Shown here: positions 6,596 to 14,821 of the stretch, one piece after another
Numbering within the stretch: the first letter of the stretch is position 1
How the letters are laid out: each line of letters opens with the position of its first letter
DNA from: JAYZAP01 sp964645285
GTDB taxonomy: Bacteria; Pseudomonadota; Alphaproteobacteria; JAAXGF01
Assembly (NCBI GenBank): GCA_964645285.1
Contig: CAZYDR010000065.1
Span: forward strand, 1-21,515
Length of the DNA stretch: 21,515 bases
Direction: 5' to 3'
Notes under the pieces: generated by a model
The model's input: only the letters and a program-made list of their open reading frames with translations
Told to the model about the DNA's origin: nothing
Databases searched by the model: none
Translations under genes and position numbers: made by a program

Positions 6596-8021
6596 GTGAG
6601 CAACATCATCACCGGCAGGCTCCCATTACAGGAGATTCCGGAAGTTCCTGTCACAAGCTACGTCCTGTGGCACGCGGAGCGACTGGCCGATAGCCCTACC
6701 CTGATCGACGGCGTCAGCGGGCGCACCCTGACCTACGGCCAACTGAACGACAGTATCCGGCGGATCGCCGGTGGTCTGATGGCCCGTGGTTTCGGCAAGG
6801 GCGATGTGCTGGCAATCCTGGCTCCCAACTGCCCCGAATACCCCGTATTGCTTCACGGGACTCTCCTGACCGGGGGCACGGTGACGACCATCAACCCGCT
6901 CTACACAGCGCGGGAAATTACCCATCAGATGAAAGATGCCGGGGCCCGCTTTCTGTTCACCGTGGCGGCGGTGCAAGAGGCGGTCGGCCTCAAGGCGGTG
7001 TTCGTCCTGGGCGATGTTGGAGAGTTTCCGGCCACCCCGCTGAGCGCCCTATACGGCGACTCTCTGGGCGACGACGAGCTGCCGGTGATCGCACCGTGCG
7101 ACGACATCGCGGTGCTGCCCATGTTCCATATCTACGGCATGCAGCCGCTAATGAATTGCATCCTGGCCAACGGCGGCACGATCATCACCATGCCGCGCTT
7201 CGAACTGCGGGTTTACCTGGAGCTCCACCAGCGTTTCCGCGCAACCCCGGCCTACGTGGTGCCGCCAATCGTTCTGGCGCTGGCGCGCGACCCCTGTGTC
7301 GATGACTACGACCTCTCTGCATTGGAGTTCGTCTTCAGCGCGGCGGCACCCTTGGGGCGACCTCGAGGTTGAACTGGCGGGCCGCATGAATTGCGCGGTG
7401 GTTCAGGGCTACGGCCTGATCGAGGCCGGCCCGGTCACCCATTTGCCGCTTCCCGGCGAGCCCCTGCCGGCGGGCTCCATCGGTGTCGCCCTATGCAACA
7501 CCGAATGCCGCATGGTCGATGTGGAGAACGACCGTGACCTTGGCCCGAACGAAAGCGGCGAGCTCTGGGTGCGTAGCCCAAGCGTAATGCATGGCTATCT
7601 GAACGCCCCGGAGGCGACGGTGGAGACGATCACCGAAGATGGTTAGTTGCGCACGGGCGATATCGGCCTGTTCGACGAGGCCGGCTACTTCTATATCGTT
7701 GATCGCCTCAAGGAGTTGATCAAGTACAAGGGCTTCCAGGTCGCGCCGGCCGAACTGGAGGGCGTGTTGCTGTCCCACCCAGCCGTCGCCGACGCGGCCG
7801 TCGTGCCTCTGATGGACGAAGAGGCCGGCGAGATTCCCACGGGGTACGTGGTCATGAAACCCGGTACGGACACCGTGACGCCGCAATCGCTCATGGCATT
7901 TGTCGCCGACCAGGTAGCCAGCTTCAAACATATCCGCCGTCTGGAATTCATCGATGCGATCCCAAAGTCGCCTTCGGGGAAAATCCTGCGTCATGTGTTA
8001 CGTGACCGGATTCAAACCTAG
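6596..8021 (+). pseudogene. Acyl-CoA ligase (4-coumarate-CoA-ligase-like AMP-dependent synthetase), multiply broken
   Basis: The intact enzyme would activate a carboxylic acid to its CoA thioester through an acyl-AMP. The start is GTG at 6596 behind AGAAGAAGAG. Family blocks run in order: LTYGQLNDSIRRIAGGL, FHIYGM (near 7127), VQGYGLIEAGPVTH (near 7400), SGELWVRSP, LRTGDIG, KELIKYKGFQVAPAELE and PKSPSGKILR. Three lesions are visible. The P-loop block (SSGTTGLPKG type) that should precede FHIYGM is absent, a deletion of roughly 45 codons at about 7100. The frame shifts near 7353-7360, after FSAAAPLG. The Trp codon expected before LRTGDIG is TAG at 7644-7646. It follows the stator-like operon by 16 bp. 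No activity can be expected. Confidence 0.92.
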
Positions 8022-8078
8022 ACTGTGGACTAGGAATCGAAATAATCACTGGCGTCGATTGAGGATAGGGGGAAGACC

Positions 8079-8540
8079 ATGGGACAAGACAATCAAACGG
8101 TAACCGGCGGATGCATGTGCGGCGCGGTGCGCTATGAAGCGCGCGGCGAGCCGGTCTCGGTCATCCATTGCCATTGCCTGAGTTGTCGCCGCCATAGCGG
8201 CGCACCGGTGGTCACCCTGGCTGGTTTTCGTGCGAGCCAGGTCGAGTGGACCGCCGATCCCCGGCAAATCTATCGGTCCTCGCCGGACATCGGGCGCGGC
8301 TTCTGCGGTAAATGCGGAACGTCGCTCACATGGGAAGGCGATGGCGGCGATGAAGGCCCGCTGATCGAAATTCTCATCAGCACCACAGACGACCCCAATG
8401 CCCTGGTGCCGCAATTTCATATCCATCACGACGAACGTATCAGCTGGTTCGAAATCGCCGACGGCCTGCCGCGTTTTCACGTTTGGGGCGACGATGGCAG
8501 CCTGCCCTATCGCCACGGTCCGGCGCCCGTCGAAAAGTAA
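8079..8540 (+). CDS. GFA-family (CENP-V/Mss4-like) zinc protein
   Basis: This is a 153-residue soluble protein of the family named after glutathione-dependent formaldehyde-activating enzyme. Zinc ligands are all present: Cys12 and Cys14 in GGCMCG, Cys31/33/36 in HCHCLSCRR, and Cys76 and Cys79 in FCGKCG. The family core GxCxCGxVRY is clear. The ATG at 8079 has a GGGGGA element upstream. Most members are of unknown substrate, so an enzymatic role in formaldehyde or glutathione chemistry is possible but not shown. It lies 57 bp after the ligase pseudogene and 32 bp before the methyltransferase, probably in one transcript with it. Confidence 0.88.
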   Translation: MGQDNQTVTGGCMCGAVRYEARGEPVSVIHCHCLSCRRHSGAPVVTLAGFRASQVEWTADPRQIYRSSPDIGRGFCGKCGTSLTWEGDGGDEGPLIEILISTTDDPNALVPQFHIHHDERISWFEIADGLPRFHVWGDDGSLPYRHGPAPVEK

Positions 8541-8572
8541 CACCGGTACACCGCCCTCTGGAGGAGCGATAC

Positions 8573-9250
8573 ATGGCGTCCCTGTTGAATGATCCGAAAC
8601 TTGAGGCTCTGCTCGACCGCCTGCATGGCGAGAGTGATAAACAGGTGGACGCGACCAGTGCCTATTTCAGGCAACGACGGCTGGACGGCACGCTCGACTA
8701 CGAGAAGCCCTATGACGACGACTTGCATGGCTTCCTGTCTGACAAGATGGTCGCGCTTGACCGCGACAAGGGTGAATTCTGCTACCAGCTCATCCGCGCC
8801 CTGCGTGCGAGGCGTGTGATCGAGGCCGGCACCTCGTTCGGGGTATCGACCCTATATCTGGCGGCTGCCGTGCGCGATAACCAGATCGAAAACGGCGTGG
8901 TGATCGGTACAGAGTTCGAGCCCGACAAGGTGAAAATCGCCAATGCGAATTTCTCCGAAGCCGGCCTCAGCGACTATATCGAACTCCGCGAAGGCGATCT
9001 GCGCGAGACCCTCAAGGACCCCGGCGGGCCGGTTGATTTGTTGCTGGTCGATATCTGGGAAGTCGCCCTGCCCGCCCTCGAACTGGTCTCGGCGAGCCTG
9101 CGTTCCGGCGCTATTGTGCTGTGCGACAACACGACATCGTCGGCCGACGAGTATCGCGGCTACTTCGAATTCATCAATGACCCGAAAAACCGGCTTCGAA
9201 CCATGACAGTGCCATTCCAGGGCGGCTTCGAACTGACCGTACGCATCTAG
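8573..9250 (+). CDS. Class I SAM-dependent O-methyltransferase-like protein
   Basis: This is a cytosolic methyltransferase of 225 residues. SAM-binding motif I is VIEAGTSFGVSTLYLA, followed by the acidic end of strand 2 in VIGTEFEPDKV and by a motif-IV-like DLLLVDIW. This pattern fits the CCoAOMT/catechol O-methyltransferase-like group. Small-molecule O-methylation is therefore likely, but the acceptor is unknown. The ATG at 8573 is set by a strong GGAGGAG (8560-8566). The open frame continues 90 bp upstream into the preceding gene without a ribosome site, so I exclude that extension. It sits between the GFA-like gene and the hydrolase at 9280. Confidence 0.85.
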   Translation: MASLLNDPKLEALLDRLHGESDKQVDATSAYFRQRRLDGTLDYEKPYDDDLHGFLSDKMVALDRDKGEFCYQLIRALRARRVIEAGTSFGVSTLYLAAAVRDNQIENGVVIGTEFEPDKVKIANANFSEAGLSDYIELREGDLRETLKDPGGPVDLLLVDIWEVALPALELVSASLRSGAIVLCDNTTSSADEYRGYFEFINDPKNRLRTMTVPFQGGFELTVRI

Positions 9251-9279
9251 ACCAGGCTCCCCAGCGAGGGAAACGCCGC

Positions 9280-10136
9280 ATGACCAAACGTCAGTTGGGC
9301 GACATCGGTATCGAACGCATCGCCGAATTTCAGGAGCCCATGGCCCTACCCTGGAGTTTTTCGTCGAGGCGACGCCGGATGCGGTGGCGCCCCACCACCA
9401 TTGGCTCAAACCCCAGGCCCTCGATCCGGTGAGTGGCAGGATGATCATGGCGTGCCAGTCCTATCTGGTGCGCACGCGCCACCACACTATCCTGATCGAC
9501 ACCTGCAACGGCTGTCATAAATCGGTGCAATGGGTGCCCGAAGGCTGGCAACGTGACAACAAGATATGGCTCGACAACCTAGCCGCCGCCGGGGTCGGCC
9601 CCGAGGATATTGACTACGTCTTCTGCACCCACTTCCACAGTGACCACAGCGGCTGGAACACACGGCTGGTAGATGGCCGCTGGACGCCGACATTCGCCAA
9701 CGCCAAGTACATCTTCGCCCGCGAGGAGTACGCCCAGGCCGAGACCGAAAACCCGGATATTTTCGGCGAAAACGTACTGCCGGTCATGGTAGTGGGCCAT
9801 GCTGTAATCGTCGATATGGACTACGCCCTCGACGACAACGTCTGGCTCGAGCCGACCCCCGGCCATACCGCGGGCCATGTGGCCGTCCACTTGGCCTCGA
9901 AGGACAAGCACGCGCTCATGTGCGGCGATCTCATGCACAGCCCGATCCAGCTCGCCCATCCCGGATGGAGCCCCGGTTTCGACCGCGACCGGACCCAATC
10001 GACGGCGACCCGCAAGGCCTTTCTCGATGCCCATTGCGAGAGCGATACCCTGGTGCTGACGTCACACTTCCCGGCGCCCTCGGTCGGCCGCCTGGTGCGC
10101 CACCGCGAACGGCCCTTCGATTTCAGCTATCTGTAA
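9280..10136 (+). pseudogene. Metallo-beta-lactamase-fold hydrolase with one apparent frameshift near the N-terminus
   Basis: The metal-binding motif HFHSDHSGW, the TPGHTAGHVAVH segment and CGDLMHSP identify the MBL hydrolase superfamily, in a lactonase-like branch. The zinc site is complete. The natural start appears to be ATG at 9280, behind GCGAGGGA, reading MTKRQLGDIGIERIAEF. At 9349-9351 (CCC) the frame is lost. Adding one base there restores a smooth reading through EFFVEATPDAVAPHHHW into the long downstream frame. The downstream frame alone (GTG at 9384) would lack the first strands and has no ribosome site. This is a one-base deletion in a C run, a real lesion or a sequencing/assembly error. 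If an error, the gene is intact at about 285 residues. Confidence 0.8.
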
Positions 10137-10156
10137 TTCCCGCAGCGGCCAACCGA

Positions 10157-12544
10157 TTACGCCAACTTACCGAGATGGCGGATCGGGCGCCCGGGTGAGA
10201 GGCCGTGAACAGCGGTGATGATGGCATCGGCGTTGATGCTGTAGTGGTCATAGAGATCGCCGATGGTGCCGGTCTGACCAAAATGCTCGACGCCGAGTGG
10301 AACCGTGCGATGCCCGCAAACCGCGCCGAGCCAGGCCAGCGTCGCCGGGTGTCCATCGGTGACCGTGATCAGCGTACAATGGGGCGGCAGATCGGCCATC
10401 AGCCGCTCGACTTGGCTCAAAGCCCCGAGCAGACCCCGGCGCCGGGCCCGCTGGGCCGCGGTCCATCCGGCATTGAGACGGTCCGCCGAGGTGATCGCTA
10501 GAACTCCGATATCGCGGCGGTCTTCAGCAATTCGCCCGGCCGCTTCGATGGCCTCCGGCGCGACACAGCCCTGATAGGCGATCACGATATCGGCGTTCGG
10601 GCCGGGCTTGCGCCACCAGTAGGCCCCGTCGATAACACCTTGGCGAAAGCTGTCGTCATCGCGCCTCGCGGGCTGTTCCAGCTCGCGGGTGGTGAGGCGG
10701 AGATAGACCGAGCCGCCGGTCTCGTCACGCAGCCAGGTGCGCTCGTCCGGCTCGCCCTCGCCGTCGCGCTGGAGATAGTCGAAGGCCCAATCGAGGATGA
10801 CCGCGAGCTCGTCGAGATAGGCCGGCTCGAACGCCGCCAGCCCGTCCTGGCTGATACCGATGAGTTGCGAACCGATGGACTGGTGGGCGCCGCCCTCCGG
10901 CGCCAGGGTGATGCCCGAGGGCGTGCCAGCGATCAGGAAACGGGCATCCTGGTAACAGGCATAGTTCAGGGCATCGAGACCGCGGGCGACGAAGGGGTCA
11001 TAAACCGCGCCGATGGGAATCAGCCGCTCGCCGAACAGGGAATGACTGAGCCCGGCCGCGCCGAGCAGGAGAAACAGGTTCATCTCAGCAATGCCCAGTT
11101 CCATATGCTGGCCCTGGGGCGAGAACTGCCACTTCTGGGTCGAGGGCACCCGCTCATCGTGAAAGGTGTCGGCCATTTCATCGCGGGCGAACAAGCCGCG
11201 CCGATTAACCCAGGGGCCGAGATTGGTCGATACGGTAACGTCCGGCGAAGTGGTAACGATGCGGTCAGCTATGGGGTTGTCGGACGTGGCCAGCTTGTCG
11301 AGAATCTTGCTGAACCCGGCCTGGGTGGAGAGTTCTCTATCGTCAAGAAAGACCGCTCCCGGGGCAAGCTGTTTGGCCGCGCTATAGCGCCGACGGCCGG
11401 CGGCGAAGAATGGCGTGGCATCGAGCAAAGCCTGCAACACCGCCGGGTCTTCGACCGCCGCCATGGGCTCCCATTCCTCGCCCTCGGCGACGCCCATCAA
11501 CGCCTGGAAATCGGCCATCTGGACCTCGGTCATGATGCCCGCATGGTTGTCCTTATGGCCAGCCAACGGGGTTCCCCATCCCTTGATGGTGTAGGCCAGG
11601 AAGGCGGTGGGCCGGTCGTGATCGATGGCGTCGAAGGCCTGGGTAAGAGTCGCGATACACTGGCCGCCAAGATTGTTCATCAGTGTCGCCAGTTGGTCAT
11701 CGTCGCGCCGGTTCAGCAGAGCGGTCACGTCACCCTGATCGCCGATATCGTCCATCAGCCGTTTGCGCCAGGCGACGCCACCCCGGTAGGTCAGCACCGA
11801 ATAAAGCTGGTTGGGGCAGCTGTCGATCCAGTCGCGCAGGCGCTCGCCGCCGGGCTCGGCAAACGCAGCCTGCTGCAGGGCGCCGAATTTGAGCCGCACC
11901 ACGTCCCAGCCGAAGGCACCGAAAATAGCCTCTATACGCTGCCACAGTCCCTCGCGGACAACGCCATCCAGGCTTTGGCGGTTGTAGTCGATGATCCACC
12001 AGGTGTTGCGCAGGTCGTGTTTCCAACCCTCCTGGAGGCATTCGTAGATGTTGCCCTCGTCGAGCTCGGCATCGCCGACCAGGGCAATCATCCGCCCCAG
12101 GGGCCGGTCGGCTGCCCAGGGCTTGGCCGCCAGGTAATCCTGGATCAGCGACGCAAAGGCGGTGATCGCCACCCCCAGACCAACCGAGCCGGTGGAGAAA
12201 TCCACGTCGTCGATATCCTTGGTCCGGCTGGGATAGGATTGGGCGCCGCCGTAGCCCCGGAAGTTCTCCAGTTTCTCTCGAGTCTGATTGCCCATGAGAT
12301 ACTGGATAGCGTGGAAAACCGGCGAGGCATGCGGCTTGACCGCGATCCGGTCCTCGGGCCTGAGCACATGGAAGTAGAGCGCCGTCATGATCGACACCAT
12401 GGAGGCGCAAGACGCCTGATGGCCGCCAACCTTCACATCGCCGTCGCTCTTGGGCCGGAGATGGTTGGCGTTGTGCACCATCCAGCAGGCCAGCCAGAGG
12501 ATTTTGCGTTCCAGTTCGCGCAGCGTCTTCAGGTCTTCGCTCAT
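10157..12544 (-). CDS. Transketolase-like / homodimeric pyruvate dehydrogenase E1-like thiamine-diphosphate enzyme
   Basis: This 795-residue cytosolic enzyme is predicted to decarboxylate a 2-oxoacid or transfer a two-carbon unit using thiamine diphosphate. The N-terminal half has GGHQAS (His42), KPHASP (His72), STGSVGLG (117-124) and the cofactor/metal motif GDAELDEGN (157-165) with NRQSLDG (188-194). YTIKGWGTPLAGHKDNHAG (318-336) resembles the equivalent loop of AceE. The second domain holds GQHMELGIAE (478-487), whose final Glu is the likely catalytic residue. At 795 residues it is shorter than typical AceE (about 890) and longer than transketolase (about 660). No E2 or E3 gene is next to it. 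GAGGA lies upstream of the ATG at 12544. It is divergent from the cupin gene. Confidence 0.85.
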   Translation of the reverse strand: MSEDLKTLRELERKILWLACWMVHNANHLRPKSDGDVKVGGHQASCASMVSIMTALYFHVLRPEDRIAVKPHASPVFHAIQYLMGNQTREKLENFRGYGGAQSYPSRTKDIDDVDFSTGSVGLGVAITAFASLIQDYLAAKPWAADRPLGRMIALVGDAELDEGNIYECLQEGWKHDLRNTWWIIDYNRQSLDGVVREGLWQRIEAIFGAFGWDVVRLKFGALQQAAFAEPGGERLRDWIDSCPNQLYSVLTYRGGVAWRKRLMDDIGDQGDVTALLNRRDDDQLATLMNNLGGQCIATLTQAFDAIDHDRPTAFLAYTIKGWGTPLAGHKDNHAGIMTEVQMADFQALMGVAEGEEWEPMAAVEDPAVLQALLDATPFFAAGRRRYSAAKQLAPGAVFLDDRELSTQAGFSKILDKLATSDNPIADRIVTTSPDVTVSTNLGPWVNRRGLFARDEMADTFHDERVPSTQKWQFSPQGQHMELGIAEMNLFLLLGAAGLSHSLFGERLIPIGAVYDPFVARGLDALNYACYQDARFLIAGTPSGITLAPEGGAHQSIGSQLIGISQDGLAAFEPAYLDELAVILDWAFDYLQRDGEGEPDERTWLRDETGGSVYLRLTTRELEQPARRDDDSFRQGVIDGAYWWRKPGPNADIVIAYQGCVAPEAIEAAGRIAEDRRDIGVLAITSADRLNAGWTAAQRARRRGLLGALSQVERLMADLPPHCTLITVTDGHPATLAWLGAVCGHRTVPLGVEHFGQTGTIGDLYDHYSINADAIITAVHGLSPGRPIRHLGKLA

Positions 12545-12676
12545 TGGGCGTTCCTCGGAATTGGCCGCGAATTTGCGGGTCGGGCGCCGTGGACAGAGAT
12601 CAGGCTTTTCATCGGCACGTTTTCCGGTCTAGATGCGTGGCGGCAATCAGAACTGTGAAACGATGGGAATGTCAGC

Positions 12677-13297
12677 ATGGACCGGCTAGCCAATGCCTTG
12701 AAAGGACTTTTTACCGCCGCCGCCGATTCCGGTGGAGATTTGGCGAGAACAGCAAGCTTCGCTTTGGAAAATGTCGATTGGACAGGCACGCCGGACAGGC
12801 CCGAACCCGCCACCAATCCCACTGTGGATAGCCATCTGGAAGCAGCATGCACCGCGACGGGATCGCAGGGATCGCCGTCCGCCGTGGCGGCGGAGACGCT
12901 GCTTACGGTGACGGACCGACTGACGTGGCGGCAATCGCCCGATAAGCACGGGAGCGATCCCGATATGGTGGCTTTTTCGAGCAATTTCACGGGCACCGCC
13001 ATTATTGGCACCGCCGGCTTGTTGCGATCGGACAAGGTCGCGGCGGGTATCAGCCTTCAGGCGCCGGACACTTACTATCCGGGGCATGTTCATCACGCCG
13101 AGGAAAGTTACTGGATCATTGGCGGCAGGGGCGACTGGAAGGTTGCTACGCGGCCCTGGTTCGCCGTTGAGCCAGAGCATTCCATCTATCACGAATCGGA
13201 TGTACGCCACACTATGCAGACCAACGAACAAGCCATGCTGGCGGTCTGGCTGTGGACCAGTCATCTCGACTCCGAGGTAGTGATGGTCAGAGGCTGA
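12677..13297 (+). CDS. Cupin resembling DddQ/DddL-type DMSP lyase
   Basis: This is a 206-residue protein with a C-terminal single cupin. The first metal motif reads YYPGHVHHAEESYWIIGG. Aligned with the known DddQ residues, Tyr134, His137, His139, Glu143 and Tyr145 fall on Tyr120, His123, His125, Glu129 and catalytic Tyr131. His178 in DVRHTM is within one residue of the expected His163 spacing. Trp154 and the downstream MLAVWLW stretch also fit the cupin DMSP-lyase-like group. Such enzymes cleave dimethylsulfoniopropionate to acrylate and dimethyl sulfide. The family also contains homologues with other or unknown activity, so the substrate is inferred. The ATG at 12677 has only a weak ribosome site. 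No acuI, acuN/K or other DMSP gene is visible nearby. Confidence 0.68.
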   Translation: MDRLANALKGLFTAAADSGGDLARTASFALENVDWTGTPDRPEPATNPTVDSHLEAACTATGSQGSPSAVAAETLLTVTDRLTWRQSPDKHGSDPDMVAFSSNFTGTAIIGTAGLLRSDKVAAGISLQAPDTYYPGHVHHAEESYWIIGGRGDWKVATRPWFAVEPEHSIYHESDVRHTMQTNEQAMLAVWLWTSHLDSEVVMVRG

Positions 13298-13385
13298 TCG
13301 CGGCATCGAGATCGAGCATATGCGGCCGCCTCGCGACGCGTTACCCACTCATTTGCCCTAGTTCAGAGAGCTTCGGATCGGACCC

Positions 13386-13572
13386 ATGACCAGCCATGAC
13401 CCTCTTCTTACCGACCTACGACAGGCGTCGGGATGGTACGCCATACTGCCGGAACCGGCGCCGGCCAACCGCCTCAAGGATCATCAAACCGCCGACTGGG
13501 TGGTGGTCGGCGCCGGAGTCACCGGCCTGGCCGCCGCCCGCCGACTCAGTGAACTGGCGCCTGATGCGCGCG
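13386..13572 (+). pseudogene. N-terminal fragment of an FAD-dependent oxidoreductase (DadA/PuuB-like)
   Basis: About 60 codons from the ATG at 13386 read like the start of amine/amino-acid oxidoreductases. There is an ASGWYAILPEPAP segment, then the FAD-binding Rossmann motif VVVGAGVTGLAAARRL and SELAPDAR. Homologues continue into a beta strand and a GRNSG-type motif. Here the coding sense is lost at about 13572, where aldehyde dehydrogenase sequence starts in another frame. The rest of the gene (about 370 codons) is gone. Intact relatives oxidise amines or amino acids. Confidence 0.85.
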
Positions 13573-13689
13573 TACCCCGTCGCGCCGTTCGGTGGCTACA
13601 GACTGTCAGGCAACGGACGGGAGTGGGGTCAGCACGGCCTCGCCGAATTCACTGAAACCAAGGCCGTGATGGGTTACGGCGATTCGTGA
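13573..13689 (+). pseudogene. C-terminal fragment of an aldehyde dehydrogenase
   Basis: The frame ending at the TGA 13687-13689 reads YPVAPFGGYRLSGNGREWG and then GLAEFTETKAV. This is the highly conserved C-terminal end of NAD(P)-dependent aldehyde dehydrogenases (PFGGYKxSGNGRE...LEEFLETKAV type). The catalytic Cys, the NAD-binding domain and the whole N-terminal part are absent. It directly follows the oxidoreductase fragment in a different frame, so no fusion protein is made. The intact gene probably lay downstream of the oxidoreductase gene. Confidence 0.9.
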
Positions 13690-13855
13690 CACGGGCGAGC
13701 ATCGACGCCTTCGCCGAAGAAACTGACGGCTGGGACGACATGCACAACGAGCCCGAAATGGGACACACCGGTGGCAAGGCAGGTGTTGACTCTGGACTTG
13801 CTGCGATCCTAGCGTCGATGCGCTGGCGAAAAATTCAACTAAAGGCTTTACGCGC

Positions 13856-13883
13856 TTGCTCGATTGCAGCGCCCAGGTATTAT
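13856..13883 (+). promoter_or_regulatory. Candidate promoter for the amino-acid ABC importer
   Basis: TTGCTC (13856-13861) and TATTAT (13878-13883) are separated by 16 bp, 41 bp before the binding-protein start. The rest of 13690-13924 holds a weak TTGACT at about 13789 and no gene that I can recognise. Confidence 0.35.
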
Positions 13884-13924
13884 GACCGAGGGACGATACC
13901 ACCAAACAACAGGGAGGATTTACG

Positions 13925-14707
13925 ATGCTAAAACTAACTTCATTCATAGCGGCCATTCTGGCCCTGGCGGTCGTCAACACGGCATCCGCCGAAACCCTTC
14001 GCGTCGGCATGGAATGCACCTATGCACCGTTCAATTTCAAGGATACCGATGGCAAGCTCATGGGCTATGACGTCGATGTCGCCAAGGGCGTCGCCGGTCT
14101 TATCGGCGTCGACCTGGAATTTGTCTGCCAGAAATGGGACGGCATGATCCCGGCTCTCCTGGCCAACAAGTTCGATTTGGTCATCGCCTCCATGTCGATC
14201 AAGGAGAAGCGTCTGAAGAAGATGGATTTCTCGAACACTTACCGTATTTCGGTGGGCCGCCTGGTCGGCAGAAAAGATGCCGGTTGGAATCTTTTTGACG
14301 GTGCAGGCAAGCCAATTCCCGGTAACTTTGCCGGCCTCAAGGTTGGCCTTGAGCGCGCAACCACCTATTCGGACTGGTTCGAGAATGAACTACCCGAAGC
14401 TGAAGTGGTTCTCTACGACTCCAACGAGGCCCTGTATCTCGATCTGGTCAATGGCCGGACCGATATGATCATGACCAATCCCATGAAAGCCCATCTCCGG
14501 TTCCTCAGCAAAGAGGACGGCGCGGGCTTTGAATTCGTCAGTCCGCAGATCGACGAGAAGAAATACTTCGGCATCGGTGTCGGCATTGGCCTTCGCCAGG
14601 GCAATGACGAGTTGAAGGCGCGCCTGAATGCCGCCTTGAAGACCCTGACCGATGACGGCTGGCTGGAGAGTTATGCTCTGAAGTACTTCCCCTTCGCCAT
14701 CCACTAA
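13925..14707 (+). CDS. Polar amino-acid ABC importer, periplasmic binding protein (HisJ/ArtJ-like)
   Basis: This 260-residue binding protein delivers an amino-acid-like ligand to the permeases at 14822-16260. The signal peptide ends at ASA before Glu23. The mature start ETLRVGMECTYAPFNFKD matches family 3 solute-binding proteins, as do GYDVDVAKGVAG, a WDGMIPALLANKFDLVIASM stretch and DFSNTY. The ATG at 13925 follows a strong AGGGAGG (13911-13917). The sequence alone does not show whether the ligand is basic, opine-like or another amino acid. An imperfect terminator after the gene would favour production of this subunit over the membrane parts. Confidence 0.9.
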   Translation: MLKLTSFIAAILALAVVNTASAETLRVGMECTYAPFNFKDTDGKLMGYDVDVAKGVAGLIGVDLEFVCQKWDGMIPALLANKFDLVIASMSIKEKRLKKMDFSNTYRISVGRLVGRKDAGWNLFDGAGKPIPGNFAGLKVGLERATTYSDWFENELPEAEVVLYDSNEALYLDLVNGRTDMIMTNPMKAHLRFLSKEDGAGFEFVSPQIDEKKYFGIGVGIGLRQGNDELKARLNAALKTLTDDGWLESYALKYFPFAIH

Positions 14708-14719
14708 TAAACGTCATGC

Positions 14720-14765
14720 CCGCGATGGGGGCGCTCTGGCGATCCCCACCGCGGTTCTTTCCTTT
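14720..14765 (+). terminator. Partial terminator or attenuator between binding protein and permease genes
   Basis: A stem of 11 positions with one mismatch (14720-14730 with 14744-14754) encloses a 13 nt loop and is followed by TTCTTTCCTTTT. It lies in the 114 bp gap inside the importer operon. Partial termination would lower permease expression relative to the binding protein. Confidence 0.65.
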
Positions 14766-14821
14766 TCCTTGTCCATTTTGATGGCGGCGCTGCACCGCAC
14801 GTCGGGCCCCGGATAGAGTGA

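Noticed and set aside
8852..9448. A 198-codon minus-strand open frame over the methyltransferase gene
   Set aside because: It is a shadow of a gene with clear SAM-binding motifs.
10640..12658. A 672-codon plus-strand open frame opposite the E1-like gene
   Set aside because: The minus-strand protein has all motifs of a thiamine enzyme. The plus-strand frame has low-complexity, motif-free translation and arises from GC-biased codon usage.
13686..13931. An 81-codon plus-strand open frame between the aldehyde dehydrogenase fragment and the binding-protein gene
   Set aside because: There is no ribosome site or recognisable motif, and it overlaps the candidate promoter and the ribosome site of the next gene.
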